From Lingula anatina (lineage: Eukaryota > Brachiopoda > Lingulata > Lingulida > Lingulidae), in the NCBI RefSeq assembly GCF_001039355.2, contig NW_019774081.1, forward strand, positions 62,001 to 126,000: a stretch of DNA of 64,000 nucleotides, in the 5' to 3' direction. Shown here in pieces: positions 52,049 through 63,996 of the stretch. A program made the translations under genes and the position numbers. The stretch's first letter is position 1, and every line of letters starts with the position of its first letter. The notes beneath the pieces are model-generated. The model saw only the letters and a list, made by a program, of their open reading frames with translations. It had not been told where the DNA came from and did no database searches.

Positions 52049-52778
52049 GTATGTAGCTCTGAAATTAATTTTTTCATCTTCACAGAGAATTTTTTTGAGG
52101 AAGTCTTTCTTTTGTATAATTTCAACTTATTTATAAACATGCAGTCCAAAATTTATTGCCTTGCCATACACCATTTACATGGTAAATTCTTGGCTTAAGC
52201 CAAGGTGTCAACTAGGCATTGTGAAAAATTTTGATCCTATTTTTAGTAAACTTAAATTGACACTTGCTGTCCATAGACATTGTGATAAGGTCATTCTGTG
52301 TATAATTTGATGATTGCTAGAATCACAAGTTCCATTATCCTGACAATGAGGCAATTCTATTTTGTTGATAATTCAAAGGGAAGTACTAGCTTGCTTTATT
52401 TAATTCCAAGAACGAGTTAAAATTCTTTAAAAAAGTAAACATAATTCAGGTTGAAATTTCTCAGATGAACTTGTGCTACATTTTGTAACATAAAAATGAA
52501 GTAATATGTTACAAAATTAGAAAATGATATTGACAGTGATATATTTTGTTGTTATGCAGTGAAATATGCCATGTGATTTTAATGTGAATAGGATACCATA
52601 AACCTTCTGAAAACAAGATTTTGAAATGTGAATACTCATTTTTATGACACTGCAATGGTGAATAAAAAAAGTTAAGCAAGCACAAAAACATTTGCCCATT
52701 AAAAAAAGTTTTCCTTCATTTCTCTCAATTAAAAAAAATTGATGATTACACTGATAATACTGATTCTCTTTTATTCAG
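52049..52778. other. Intron 8
   Basis: 730 bases, GTATGT to TTATTCAG. AT-rich, with A-runs near 52714-52739; nothing else recognised. Confidence 0.7.
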
Positions 52779-52879
52779 AAACTTCAGCAGCGGCTACTGT
52801 CAAGGCGGAAGTCTGCTCCCAGTGCAGTGTTGCTTAAGACGCTAGGTGGAGGGCGATCTAAAAGCATTGCTGGCACAGG
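52779..52879 (+). CDS. Exon 9: basic Ser-rich linker (RRKSAPS)
   Basis: After TTATTCAG, phase 0, ending ACAGG|GTATGT in phase 2. It encodes residues 278-310, KLQQRLLSRRKSAPSAVLLK and on through GGGRSKSIAGT. The RRKSAPS motif (286-292) has the form of a 14-3-3 or basophilic-kinase site. A similar RRRSAPS-type motif near the N-terminus is what I recall from vertebrate ARHGAP20, which would make this exon the point from which the vertebrate protein is collinear. Confidence 0.85.
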
Positions 52880-53839
52880 GTATGTTCAGTACAAAACTTT
52901 TGAGATCTATAAAGCTCCAACTTTTTGGATGTAGTTAAGAAACAGTTGGTTAATTTGGTAACTCTGTTTAGAAATCAGTAGCAGGTTCAATATGGTGATG
53001 TTTTATCCATAATCATGCAGCAATCTAAATGAGAAAATGTTTAATGGACAAGTGATTTTACTTTTGAATTGAGAAATAATATTTATTGTTCAATTTTTGC
53101 CAGTGTAACATGAAAATCTGACTCCCGTAGTAGAAATTTCATATTGAAAAAATGATTTCCCCCATGAAATCTTGACTTCTAACACTTACCCTAACCCTAA
53201 ACCTAACCAAAATATCAAATAAATAGCTTTTTCATAGGGGAGTCATTGGGTGATAAAATAGACATTTTTAATTTGCTTCTTTTCTCATGAAAATTTTCAC
53301 CTTCAAACTAACAAAAAGTGCCAATGTAGCCTCCATTATGCATACTACAAGATATAAGTCATATGCTCAAATGAAATAAGATTTATGAAGTTTTGTGGGG
53401 GGAGGCAAAATTTCATGGGGGAGGAGTCAGATTTTCATTATGAAATTTTGTTTTACTTGCTATAAGAACATAATGTGGCTGCAGCTTTTTTGGTCAGGTT
53501 TGGTCGCATGTCCTCAATCAACCTTGGGTTGAGGATATCTCTGCACAGGTCACTTCAGTATCTTCCCCTTCAAGCCAACATTTCCATGTCACAAACACTT
53601 TTGTCATTACTCCAACCTCCTATGTGTCCATGCACAAAGCATTGCTGCCATATTTTTTGTTCCTGGAACTTTTCATGGATCACAACCTGATATTATTTCT
53701 TTATAGTCACAAAATTATACCTGTCATTATACCTCTGTTGCTATAGAAAATTTATGATTTTTGTGTCTTGCAAATTGTCATTGCCCAAAAATTGTAAGGG
53801 ATGCTAATTTGCAGTTTTTTCTTCTTTTTTTAATCACAG
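52880..53839. other. Intron 9, holding an inverted-repeat element
   Basis: 960 bases between GTATGT and ATCACAG. About a third is the inverted-repeat element at 53103-53452; the rest is unremarkable. Confidence 0.65.
53103..53452. mobile_element. Inverted-repeat (MITE-like) element with CCCTAA units
   Basis: The left end carries CATGAAAATCTGACTCC and the right end GGAGTCAGATTTTCATTATG, which are reverse complements over the core GAGTCAGATTTTCAT. The similarity continues inwards imperfectly (CCCCCATGAAATCTTGA against AAGATTTATGAAG and TTTCATGGGGGA) for about 70 bases. The interior has CTTACCCTAACCCTAAACCTAACC (53186-53208), which resembles a telomere repeat. There is no coding capacity. Exact borders and the target duplication are not clear. 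Confidence 0.5.
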
Positions 53840-53951
53840 AACCAACCTAGCATCCTTTATGCAGGAGCACAGCAGCGTGCGGGTTAGTCCCAATGTAAAC
53901 AGCAATGTGAACAGATTGTATATTATGGAGGGATCTGTGCAATTGACAGCA
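53840..53951 (+). CDS. Exon 10: linker and first strands of the PH domain
   Basis: Enters with two carried bases (GG+A gives Gly311) and ends ACAGCA|GTAAGT in phase 0; residues 311-348. After a Ser/Asn-rich piece (SSVRVSPNVNSNVN) comes RLYIMEGSVQLTA, the first strands of the PH domain. The chain continues directly as GVQNQERYLFLFND in exon 11, as PH domains do. Confidence 0.87.
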
Positions 53952-54524
53952 GTAAGTAGCAAATGAAAGAACAATTAAATGAAATTTAAGAAATGCTATG
54001 ATAAAATATGGTTCTTCCACGTCAAAGTTTTAACAATTTATTCATAAGATGAATTCTTTTTTACAAATATTGTCATTTGTGCATGCCTGAAAAAAGAAAC
54101 TAAATGGAAAAAAATTGGGATTATTTTTGGCCTGTCAGTAAATTAAGTGTGACAGTCAACAGTAGGATGCAGGTTTTTTCTCACTGTGGTTTAAAAAAAG
54201 AAAACATAATGAAAGAAGGTGACAAACAAGCAAAAAGTTGGGAACGCAGTTTCCTGATGAGATGTGTTGATTTTGTCACAAGAAAATTGCTTTAAGCAGT
54301 TTATCCAGTAAGTTAGACAGTCACACTAAACCTGCAGAATGTCTAGACATGTATATTGTTTAAGGTAACCTAACATTAAAAAACTGCCATAAATCTGCCA
54401 GTAGTGTTTGCCAACTCCTAAGCATGCATATTTGATGCTGATGATGACAATTATGACAATACATTAAGCACAAGTACTGTAAAAGATAAACAGGCATATT
54501 ACTAACACGATAGGCAGTGGAAAA

Positions 54525-54528
54525 TGTG

Positions 54529-54615
<87 letters not shown>
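54525..54615. repeat. (TG)n microsatellite, about 91 bases
   Basis: A nearly pure TG dinucleotide array, interrupted by one TTTG near 54542. It has Z-DNA-forming potential and is probably length-polymorphic. Confidence 0.97.
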
Positions 54616-54618
<3 letters not shown>

Positions 54619-55293
54619 ATACAGAGGGAGATTTTAAGTAAACATGATAGCAATGTTACAAATATGGAAACAACTGTTATCACAAGAGAAATATGATGTA
54701 CCAAATGGGTAAAAAAAATGTCCTGAGTTAGTGCGAGTGCAAATAAGTGACTTTATGTTAGGCCAGGGGACAGTGCTGTCTACAATGTTCAAGGTATGTT
54801 TATCTCTGCCATATTGGGACAAGGTGAATCCTCTAAATGCTCACATTAATAAGTGCTCATTCCTGAAGGGGGTACTTTTCTTTACAAACATTATGATTTG
54901 CAAATTGATTTGTGGTTGTTATATCTCAGTCCACCCACAAGCATGGAAAACTAAGGAAATACTGTGATAGTGATTTTATATATGACTATCAGATAGAAAT
55001 GATGACTGTGTTTTCCAAGGCTTATATTGCTCATACCGGAGACGCCTATAATCTTCAGTTTTGTCCATTCCCAGACTGGTGACCTTAACCTTCAACTAGG
55101 AAATATGCATTTGGTATCAAGAAGGAAAATTTTATTATCAGAAATGATTCTAAAATGTATATCCTGGTTGTCAGACTTTATGTTGATACAAAACAAATTA
55201 TGTTGCAGGATGTAATCAACATTCATTTGAATTCAGTGAATTATTACACATAGTTAACACAGCAAATTTCTTGCAATTCATAACTGCCCCCCC

Positions 55294-55422
55294 NNNNNNN
55301 NNNNNNNNNNNNNNNNNNNNNNNNNNNNNNNNNNNNNNNNNNNNNNNNNNNNNNNNNNNNNNNNNNNNNNNNNNNNNNNNNNNNNNNNNNNNNNNNNNNN
55401 NNNNNNNNNNNNNNNNNNNNNN
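55294..55422. other. Assembly gap (129 N)
   Basis: The run of N is entered from a poly-C stretch (55287-55293), so the missing part may include a longer C tract. It lies in intron 10 and removes no known coding sequence. Confidence 0.99.
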
Positions 55423-58400
55423 CCTGTAAACTCATCAGCCATTGCTTTTTGGTGATTACGTAATGTTGTTTTATGCCAGCTGAAGGGCCCTTAATTAATA
55501 ATGTGGTGCCTCAAATCGGTGTGGGTAAAACATGACATTTCCTATCCATATTCAGGGTCTTTATTCTTTATCAAAGGCTGTTGAAAATGGGTAGATGTAT
55601 GTTCAGGGCAGTTTGTATGTGTTCAGAATGCAGGTCAAGAAGTCAGGGGTGGACAATGGACAATAAGTGATGGTTGCACCTCTGTAATCTGATCCCCAGC
55701 TCTGATGACACTTCCTAAGAATGGTAAGATAGGGGCTTGACTGCCCAAGCCTGACTGACTATCAGTTGCTTTTAATACTGGCTGGCCACTAAACATTCGT
55801 TACTGGTATTTTGTCATTTCAAAATTGTTCAGCCAATACCACTGACTGAGTGCAAAACCATTTACATCGGAAAATGAATCTGTACATTTTAGGTTTATAT
55901 TTTGTTTTCATCCATTTTGTCAAATAAATTGGTGCAAACACATTTAAAATTTAAAGGTAATATATGTTAAATAATAGCCAAATGTTAATTTTACCCTTGG
56001 TCCTTATAAAGATTTAGGTAAGTTACTAAAATATGTAAGGTTGAGTTTTTGGTTTATCATGTTGGAGTCCAAATTACATGTACAACTAAGACAAAATACT
56101 GAAGATTTATTGTAAAATTAATAGAAGAAAATGCATATGTAGTTGACAGTCATGATACAGACTGTCAGAATGTCTTTTTCACTTTCTTGATAAAGATTAG
56201 CATTTTGATGACAGCTATCAGTTTATACCCTTTTGGGTGTTGAGTGGACCTAACACCACAATGGTACATACAAGATAATGTCTGAGTGGACAAGATTAGA
56301 TAGAACTGACATCTAGAGGGTGGTCAGTTGATGTAGCTGTCTGGCTGCATTGAGTGCTGTGTGCAGTCAGTCCTGAGATCACGTGCAGTGAAAAGGAAGA
56401 AACGTGTTTTAGTCTCTTTCCAATGTTAAGGTACTGGAGTTCATGACATCAGACCCTGGCTAGAATGAATAAACTGTCACACAAATGTCTTGGTCCGGGA
56501 AGGGACAAAATCTCTCCCGACTAGAGAAATTCACTTCTTGTCACAATAGTACCAGTTTATATGCAGTAAGTGACTTGTTTGTGTTAGGCAGAGTTAAAGA
56601 ATGGACATGATGATGTCTTCAAGAAAAAAATGTCATTAATCATAAGGCATATCCCTTCCAAGTACTTGCTGATGGTGTTATTTAATCTACAAATGTCCCT
56701 CTTTCCCACCTGAATAGAACTGTTGACCTAGTAGAACACATGGGAGCACATACCTTGTAAATTACCAAATTAACACCAGTTACCTGCTGATTTTGTCACT
56801 TTGCTTAATTGGACACTAGAAAACCCACAAGGTAATCTTAAAAATTGTGATTATTACATCAGAAAGGTAGAGTTTGAAAGCACTTTCTCTCAGTAAAACC
56901 CAGCCCTGTTGAAGGTTATCTGGATAAAGAGTTATGTAATGGCATTGGAAAGGGGTCTCTCCCAATTTTAGCTTCTTGTTAAGTGCAAGACCATGGGACA
57001 AAAGGAAACTTTGCACCAAGTAAGGTGAGCAAGCAGGTGACCATTGTTTAGCTGCTTTAATTTGTTGGCCCATTCAGGACCTGGTTTAACAGTCCCCAAA
57101 ATGTTAGTAACCCAATGCTTAGATATTGACAGTGGGGTAAGAGACCAGATAGGAGCTGCTGCTACTCTTCTGAAATTTAATCAGGAATTGCTCCACCTTT
57201 TAGGACTGAAGGAAATAAAAAAAGGCAGTGATTTGAGGACATAAGGTCAGTGGAATTTGAGTAGTGACCAGGTGTACTATCATAAAATGGCATAAATTTA
57301 ATATTTATTTGATTTGTTCTTGTCCAGAAATTGTAACAAGGGGCCACTTGACACTTGTGGCTGTAGAGAGGTAACACTGTACAATGATATCCCACCTGTC
57401 CTTGAGAAGATCATAAAACATGTGATGTTAATGTGTGAACCCATCCAGGGTTCTCAGCAAGTAAGACACATTTTAGGGTTCTATGCCTTCATAAAAATTT
57501 ATAACATCAGGACTAGTTTTGGACAGTTGTTTTGAATGTGAGTTCTAAATTTGTAAGATGCATAGTGAACCTATAATCATGGATTCTATCTATCTCATAA
57601 ATGTGCCTAAAATTTTATTCTACTCTGAATAGTATTTGCTCTATTTGGTATCAGAATCAACTTATGTTACTGAATGAATTTCAAGTCTTTTTTCATTAGC
57701 CCCCCTCCTGTTACAGTTACGTTTTACAATCAGTATTCTGTCAGGTAAAAAAAAAATTTCCAAAGTAGAACAAATTATTCCCAAATTGTATTCATCTGAG
57801 AAGTTTTATTGTTTTCACAGTCCTGTTTATCCTAGATCTTGACTTTTTTCCTCATAACATCAAAGAAAACCACAGGTATCTCAAGGATGTAAGGTGAAGC
57901 ACTGACACATGACTAGGGAGTACAATTGACCCTCTTCAATCCATTATTTATTTCTTCTAAAACTAAAATAGGGAAACTGCACTTTGTTGGGTTGCATTTT
58001 TGTACTTTTCTATTTGTTTGTAAAGAAATAAAATAAGAATATTCCCCAAGGTTTTTATGGTGGACGAAAAGATGAATGATAAGGTAAAACATTCCTGAAT
58101 ATTTACCTTTTGATAACATTGAGGATTAGAGAAACTTCTCTGATTCAAAGTTAATGTACCTGTTAGATAACAAGTCATTTCTGAATTGCCCCTATGGATG
58201 TCTTTAAAAGTTAGCTTGCATAATATCTGTCATTTTATCTGGATAAAAGTGACTCTCTACATACTTTTGACTGAAAATGTTATAAAAGGTACCATTTGCT
58301 ATCTCACTCAAATTACATGGATTAGAGACAGGAATTTATTAGAAATCTAGAGACCTTCTTGAGACTTGATTAAAAGAGACTATACAGATCCTTTTCAGCC

Positions 58401-59828
58401 ACTTATTGAATTGTAATCCCCCAAGGATGAATGATTGAAATTTGTGATAAGAAAAAGTTGCTTGTTTATCTAACTGAACTAGTATTTTACATAAAATCGA
58501 GCTCCATTTCAATAAGGTTTATCAAAGGTTTTTTGTCTCTACTGACAATTCAGAAACAATGAATTTGTTTAGGGGTAAGATATTTTACAAAATGCGCATG
58601 ATGCCATAATAGTAAATCTGTGCCTGTTAGTCCTAATGTTTGTCTACAGTGGACCACTCCTGAAAGAAATCTTCCTTTTAGAGTGTGTCACGCACGCAGA
58701 GGATCCATTACCATTGCGAAAATATAAAGTTACCTTTTAAAAAGACATTGGGCCCATGCTTGGCAGCTTCTAACTGGTACATAAACTATCATTAGCCAAT
58801 AAACAAACCATTGGCCAATACAGTAGAGATGTATTGACAGTGGTGACGCAGGTAGGCAATTTTTAGCAATTCAGAATCAAGAGCTGGTATACGTCAGATG
58901 AAAGTTGCAAGAGAGTGTTCAAAAGGATAGATCTGTACTTTCTAGGTAATTGTGTTCTGAAAAGGTAAATTATTTTAAAATTAAGATTTTTTTCTTCATA
59001 CACATCAGTGGATATTTTTTAAGTATTCAAGTTGTTTTCTGTTCATCATCATGATTATCAGCATGCTTTAATTTTATGTTCAATTTTTTGCAATGACTAC
59101 AATAGTAATTTTTCCTTATGATATTCAAACCAATACTTTCTACGTATGGTATTTACAATTCTGATCACTAATTGTGGTTGATCATCTCATCCACTTGGCA
59201 GAGTAAGATGTCAAAGTATGTTACCAGAGGAAGAACATTGCATATTAAATGAAACTCAACAATCAGCTTCCTGTTCATTTGTTTCCACTCCTTGCTCTCA
59301 AAGTCAGATGATATTCCAGTTAAGCATCAAATCTGTTTTAGTGTGGATATGATTTCGTTTAGTTTCTCGTTTTTTGATGAGGGGTTATAGATGCTTGCTT
59401 ATGAATACTATATAAAGTATGTGAGGAGCCTACGGCAGCCAGGAGGAGTGGAGAGGTGTTTTATTGCTCGTAAACTCTAAATAGCCTGTAATCACGGATG
59501 AGCATCATACAAATGTCACTGCTTTTTACGTGGATTCAAACATCTGAAGTATTGAGCGCTTTCACTAACGTCATTTTTCTAGGAGTAATGATGTCAGCTA
59601 TATTTTCTCAATTTTTACATAAAAGTGATGATTATGGATCAGAGTGATCACAATTAGGTGTGAAGACTGAAAGGTTAGTTGATTGGTAGGTGAGGTTTAA
59701 ACAGCTTACATAAAGTCCATTGCAGATGTCAGTTTCAGGAGAAATGTGATATTGATTATGAATTCAAAATGATAATTTTTGTTGGTGTCAGTTGTAAATT
59801 TATTAATTGTTGCTTCTTATTTTTGCAG

Positions 59829-59893
59829 GGTGTGCAAAACCAAGAACGCTACCTCTTTTTATTCAACGACCTACTTCTGATCGCCAAACAAAA
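59829..59893 (+). CDS. Exon 11: PH domain strand pair (LFLFNDLLLIAKQ)
   Basis: After TTTTTGCAG in phase 0, ending AAACAAAA|GTGAGT in phase 2. It encodes residues 349-369: GVQNQERYLFLFNDLLLIAK, then Q and part of Lys370. The RxLFLFNDLLLIA stretch is the standard PH strand pattern seen in RhoGEF and ARHGAP20 PH domains. PH domains bind phosphoinositides or proteins and place the enzyme at membranes. Confidence 0.92.
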
Positions 59894-62590
59894 GTGAGTA
59901 TAATTTTTCAATCTATAAATATGATGCAACTCGGTTTGTCTTAAGTAGTAAAGAGGAACAGTAGTGTTCATTTACACTTTCTATGCATTTTTTTTTATGA
60001 AACACAAAACACAAAAATTGGGTGCAATCCTAGCTCATCCCCAGTGAAACTTGTTATTGAATAACATGGGATGAAATCTGGCCAATTCTCTAGGCATATC
60101 ATGTAGATAATACCAAGCAGAGACAGACCCATATTATTCCAGTATGCATATCAGTGACAATGCTGACACTTGGTTACAGTCTTGTTGCCCCAGGCAGGAC
60201 CTTACCTAGATGAGAGACCCTGGAACTTTATTCTGCACATTCAAAAAATGTCCTTAATACAGAATCTTGAAGTTAATTTCAGAATGTAAATTTGATTACC
60301 ATGTTGTATGACTCATTTTTGGGTAAGGTTCTCTGGGTTGAATTGATTTTTTTAACTGAAGACATAAATTTTAGGTTATGTCGTTGTCTTACTATGTAAA
60401 TGTCTTCTTGTGCTTTTAAATTTTAAAATGGGGCTTTATTAAAATGATCCCAGTAAACTTTCATAGCCAAGAGAGTAAACTAGTCCTTTGTCTTATTCTA
60501 AAGATAACCTGATACATGTATAAATATTATTTGTTAGAGACAGAGAATGAAGGAAAAAACTGTTGTTAAAATTGGTTTCATTCTGTTGTAAAACCCATAA
60601 TGGGCATTCTCTTAGAGTTCTCTCTGTCCTCTAAGCAACAACTAGCAAGTTGGACTAACAAGGTTAACTTTCAATGCATAAGGTTAATGTCTTTATCCCA
60701 CTTTGCAACTGATAAGGGACATGCAAACTTGTCTGAACATAGGTCTTCAAAAAGACATTGAGGTTTGTTTTTCTTTTAGAAGATTATCCTTTCTTTATGA
60801 TAAAATTTGGCAGGAGGGGCTGCTTAATGTTTATGATTGCTAGTATAAGATGATATTTATTAAGATATTTCTCAGTGATTTGTGTGTTCTATTTTTTAAG
60901 AACAAGTTTGTTTCTTCATCAGACAAATTTACATATGAGGTGCCTTGTAGTTGAAATTCCAAATGATCTTTGTGTGCTGTTGAGTTAAGCATTGAAATCA
61001 GCAGGACAAACCCTACACCATTGAATTTATAATTCCAAGCATCAGCACACAGATTGTCAAGCAGGTTGATGTACCTGTAGGCAATATTCCTGTAGTAAAC
61101 AATATGTAAAGCTTTGATTAAACATCACCGGGTTATTCAGACCTATGAATGCAATACCAATGTTCTTGCAATGAGGATATTCAGATTTTCTTAAAGTGTT
61201 TTCATATCAAGTTGAATTTCATTTTACTTATTTGTCCAATTTCTTTGTGTTTTTCTGAATGTGTTTATAAATACCAAAGATAATTTTAAATATACCCTTG
61301 GCTGCTCAACTCAAACAGTTTCTTTGTCAAAGTATTTGAGGGGAGGGGAGTTGTACATTTTTTTAAAAACCAAGGTAACAAACCAGCAAACAAACCACAG
61401 GTAACAAACACAGCAAGTATTGGTGGAACTGTCTCATTATTTGCTGAACTTTCGTGTAATGTGTTCTTTTACAACTAAACAAGCCCTTTGTGACATGCAG
61501 TGCCTTCATTTCTTGTCAACAGTCTGTGTTCCTATTTTGAAACTGGTCCTTACTCTTTCACTTGTTTGACTCCAATCTCAGGAGCACAATTTGAATTACA
61601 AATCTAGTGATATCAGATGAAGGGGAATATTGGCCATGTCAGATAGCAATCTCCCTGCAAATTTAAGGAAGACTATACAAACACTAATGTACAGTGTTGT
61701 GATCAGTCTTGCATGTTAATAGCTTATTGCCTTCTCTGTTGTCCCTGACTGTAGTTTGTGGTATATAGCATAGATGAGATTGGTTTGGTAATCAGTACTA
61801 TGTGACTACGCATGGACAGAATTGTGGGGCAGAAACGGAAGCTTTTTTTTATAGTCAGTTAAGGTTTTTTTTTGTTTTGTTCTGTTTTGTTTTGTTTTGT
61901 TTTAACTTTAAATTTGTTTTTTACTTTTGCATATTTGGGTTTTTTGCTTGTTGATACAATGAACATTAACATGAAAATTATGAGGATGCTTAGGTTTCAG
62001 TGTTTTGTTTACTAATAGAGACCAAGTTACAGTAAGTAAATTCGGGATAATAAATTTTTATCTAAAAAGATGAAAACAAGAGAACTTTCCTGTTTATCTA
62101 GGAGTCAACTATTCCATAGGGTAGAGAACATTGTTTCATAACCTGTGGCACTGCCAACCAGATGTACAAATCGTAATGATTTTTTTTTTCAAATCCACAA
62201 TGAGTTCTATAAGGTCTGGACCTTTACGCTAATTTATGATAAATGTGTACAGCTGACATTGTGAGCATTTACTTCATGGATGAACAAGGGAGGAATGCAA
62301 ATGATGAAATCGATCTTTTTTGTGGTTTCATTTTTTAGTACCAGATTCACCATGTGATGTCTGATCTATCTAGCTCTGCTATTGTATTGTTGGTCTTATC
62401 AAAAAGTGCATTATGCTTCCAGTACAGTGCCAACTCGCATGTGCCACAGTGAGAGATCTCCAGAGTTTTATCTGTGGTCTACAGTATGTACTGTGGTCAG
62501 AAGTTGGCATCATGACATTGGCAGAGATATCATCACATTGACCTCTTTCTTTCTTTTTATCACAATGTTACATGATATTTCATTTTCCAG
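59894..62590. other. Intron 11
   Basis: 2.7 kb, GTGAGT to CATTTTCCAG. Contains a GTTTT pentanucleotide repeat (61868-61904). A long open frame (62382-62786) enters the next exon, but its upstream part is intron. Confidence 0.65.
61868..61904. repeat. (GTTTT)n simple repeat
   Basis: About six GTTTT units with small irregularities (one is GTTCT). Confidence 0.85.
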
Positions 62591-62782
62591 ATCCAATATA
62601 GCATTCAAACTCAAGCATAGGGTGCGTGTTTGTGAAATGTGGACGGCCACATGTATAGAAGATGCTTGTGAAATCACGAAGCCTCATGATAGATCCTTCG
62701 TCATGGGCTGGCCAACAACAAATTTTGTAGCAACCTTCAGCACGCCAGAAGCAAAGGAAAACTGGTTGGAGAAATTGAAAAA
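62591..62782 (+). CDS. Exon 12: core and C-terminal helix of the PH domain
   Basis: After TTTTCCAG, completing Lys370 (AA+A), ending AAAAA|GTGAGT in phase 2; residues 370-433. It contains FKLKHRVRVCEMWTATCIED, then RSFVMGWPTTNFVATFS and the terminal helix PEAKENWLEKLK with the invariant PH tryptophan (Trp428). The GWPTxNFVATFS stretch is, as far as I know, specific to the ARHGAP20 family, and this exon is the best evidence for the gene's identity. An apparent 134-codon ORF beginning at 62382 overlaps it, but only this part is exon. Confidence 0.93.
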
Positions 62783-63618
62783 GTGAGTGCTTTTATTTGT
62801 TGCATTCTTCTGTTACCATAGCAACTGCTGCGAGTTATTTAAGTTTTTGATGGCTAAGGACTGATTTATTTACTTGTGTATTTTCATATGTTGTAGCAAC
62901 TGAGATCTTATTTACCTTCCTAAACAAAACTTGGTCTAATCTCCAGCTGTTCTAGCTATTTTAATTGGTAGTGATATACAAGTGTTGTGGCCAGGTGCTT
63001 GTGACCAGTGTGTACCAGGGAACTTTGGGGTCCCATCACACAAAACATTGTAACGTGACTCATTGACTGTGTGGGCTGGGATACTCCCATCTTTCTCTGT
63101 TTCTGTCTACACAAACTGACCAGTTCAATTTGACAGGGCAGTGAAACTTTATTGTGTCATTTAATTTGATGGGCGACCATCAAAAATGAAAATGATGGCA
63201 TTTCAAGTACTCAGTGATTCACATTAGAATGATCAGTTAAAAGTCTTTAGTATGTAATATTACATCATTGTCTGTGTTAATGTAATTTGAAGTCTTGTGG
63301 CCTTCATGGTCCTATTACATTCATTTGTACCATAAATGAAGTCATCAGTGTCACATATTGAGAAAGGCAGTGACATAGGAGTTTGAATTTGAGTTAGCAT
63401 GATATGCTTGAATGATCAAATAGCAAATAACAGGGAAAAACTGACTATTTGAATTGAAATTGAAATGAGCAAATGCTTCTTAGAAAAGTATATAACCATC
63501 TGTTGATTGAAAAAATACTTTTAGTCATAAAACAGATTCAATATACCATTTACAACTAGTATATTTATTTGAAAAAGTATATTGGGAAGTTTTGATGGAA
63601 GTATTCTTTACATTTTAG
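62783..63618. other. Intron 12
   Basis: 836 bases between GTGAGT and ATTTTAG; nothing recognised. Confidence 0.7.
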
Positions 63619-63703
63619 GCAAATTGAAGAGGAAAAAGCCAAGGAACAACCTAAGAGCATTGTCTTGAAAGTTGTAAACAAGGACATGGATAATTGTCAG
63701 CAT
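63619..63703 (+). CDS. Exon 13: PH end and linker to the RA domain
   Basis: After CATTTTAG, completing Lys434 (AA+G), ending CAGCAT|GTAAGT in phase 0; residues 434-462. The peptide is QIEEEKAKEQPKSIVLKVVN, then KDMDNCQH. In ARHGAP20 as I recall it, an EKEK..PKSIPLK...KD..NC stretch links the PH domain to the Ras-association domain, so this fits the same order. Confidence 0.9.
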
Positions 63704-63996
63704 GTAAGTTTATGTAAATTTTCTTTTACTTAATACAGAAGTTGTACTGAAATTCATAGACAAAACAAGCTGGCTGAAAAATGTGCAAAAGTAGATATGC
63801 ACAGAGATATGAAATGACTAAAGGCAGATTGCTTTATGATTATCCTCCTGTCCTTGGTAACCAAGGGTTTATCCCACCATATTTCACAGTCTGATGAATT
63901 GCTGATTAAATCTTTTATAACATCTCCCAATTTGACATTAGCATCAGCGTAATGCCAAAAGATGCTTAATTACATTATCCCACTTTTCAATTTCAG

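Larger units (their letters stand above)
53952..59828. other. Intron 10 (5.9 kb)
   Basis: Contains the long TG microsatellite (54525-54615) and an assembly gap (55294-55422). ORFs near 54731-54967, 56816-57244 and 57913-58178 show nothing recognisable. Confidence 0.6.

Noticed and set aside
62382-62590. Upstream part of the 134-codon ORF entering exon 12
   Set aside because: It is intron sequence that happens to stay open; the acceptor TTTTCCAG at 62590 and the phase with exon 11 fix the true exon start at 62591.
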